Shown here: piece after piece, positions 5,904 through 5,930 of the stretch
Layout: each line of letters begins with the position of its first letter
Numbering within the stretch: position 1 is the stretch's first letter
From: Neisseriaceae bacterium
Lineage (GTDB): Bacteria; Pseudomonadota; Gammaproteobacteria; Burkholderiales; UBA11063
Direction: 5' to 3'
NCBI GenBank assembly: GCA_027371515.1
Contig: DAHXMX010000057.1
Location: 1 to 5,930, forward strand
Length of the DNA: 5,930 bases
Made by a program: the position numbers and the translations under genes
Notes under the pieces: model-generated
What the model saw: the letters and a program-made list of their open reading frames with translations, nothing else
Databases searched by the model: none
Told to the model about the DNA's origin: nothing

Positions 5904-5930
5904 TGGCACGCAGCCAGTTGAAGTAGTAAA
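5891..5930 (+). repeat. Right-end direct repeat, exact copy of 5679-5718 (adk internal)
   Basis: The last 40 bases are identical to 5679-5718 and run to the window edge, so the repeat may be longer. The spacing is 212 bp, not a multiple of three. The copy breaks into the small exported-protein frame at its residue 41-42 and introduces a stop two codons later. As on the left, it is a direct copy of nearby sequence at a contig end: either a chimeric or assembly-made terminus, or the start of the second unit of a tandem duplication. Confidence 0.93.

Overview
This window is a strongly AT-rich stretch of bacterial chromosome with every gene on the + strand. In order it carries the C-terminal part of dnaE (DNA polymerase III alpha subunit), glmU (UDP-GlcNAc synthesis), a lipoprotein of the NodT/OprM-type outer-membrane efflux family, adk (adenylate kinase), and the beginning of a small exported protein. 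The non-zinc long-form adenylate kinase, the E. coli-like DnaE and GlmU, and the lipid-anchored outer-membrane channel all point to a Gram-negative, most likely an AT-rich gammaproteobacterium. A Francisella-like or related host-associated lineage is a guess from protein resemblance and base composition, not a demonstrated assignment.

Layout: 2-2086 dnaE (5' end missing); an 88-bp gap with a good sigma70-type promoter and a Shine-Dalgarno site; 2175-3557 glmU with a GTG start; a 60-bp gap with a second, weaker promoter candidate; 3618-5084 the efflux-type outer-membrane lipoprotein; a 23-bp gap; 5108-5746 adk; a 22-bp gap; from 5769 a short signal-peptide-bearing reading frame that runs into the damaged right end. 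There is no gene-free stretch over 300 bases. I see no tRNA, rRNA, transposase, CRISPR array or convincing rho-independent terminator. The genes are mainly housekeeping (replication, cell-wall/LPS precursor supply, nucleotide balance), with one envelope transport gene among them.

The main anomaly is at the two ends. Bases 1-77 are an exact copy of 466-542, inside dnaE. Bases 5891-5930 are an exact copy of 5679-5718, inside adk. Both copies are direct and both sit at the window edge. On the left, the copied segment lies where DnaE should have different sequence, upstream of its third catalytic aspartate. On the right, it interrupts a new gene and brings in a stop codon. The simplest reading is that the window is a complete contig with chimeric or assembly-derived ends. 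Real tandem duplications of 465 bp and 212 bp are the alternative. I did not find a new biological system; the interior reads as ordinary, intact genes.
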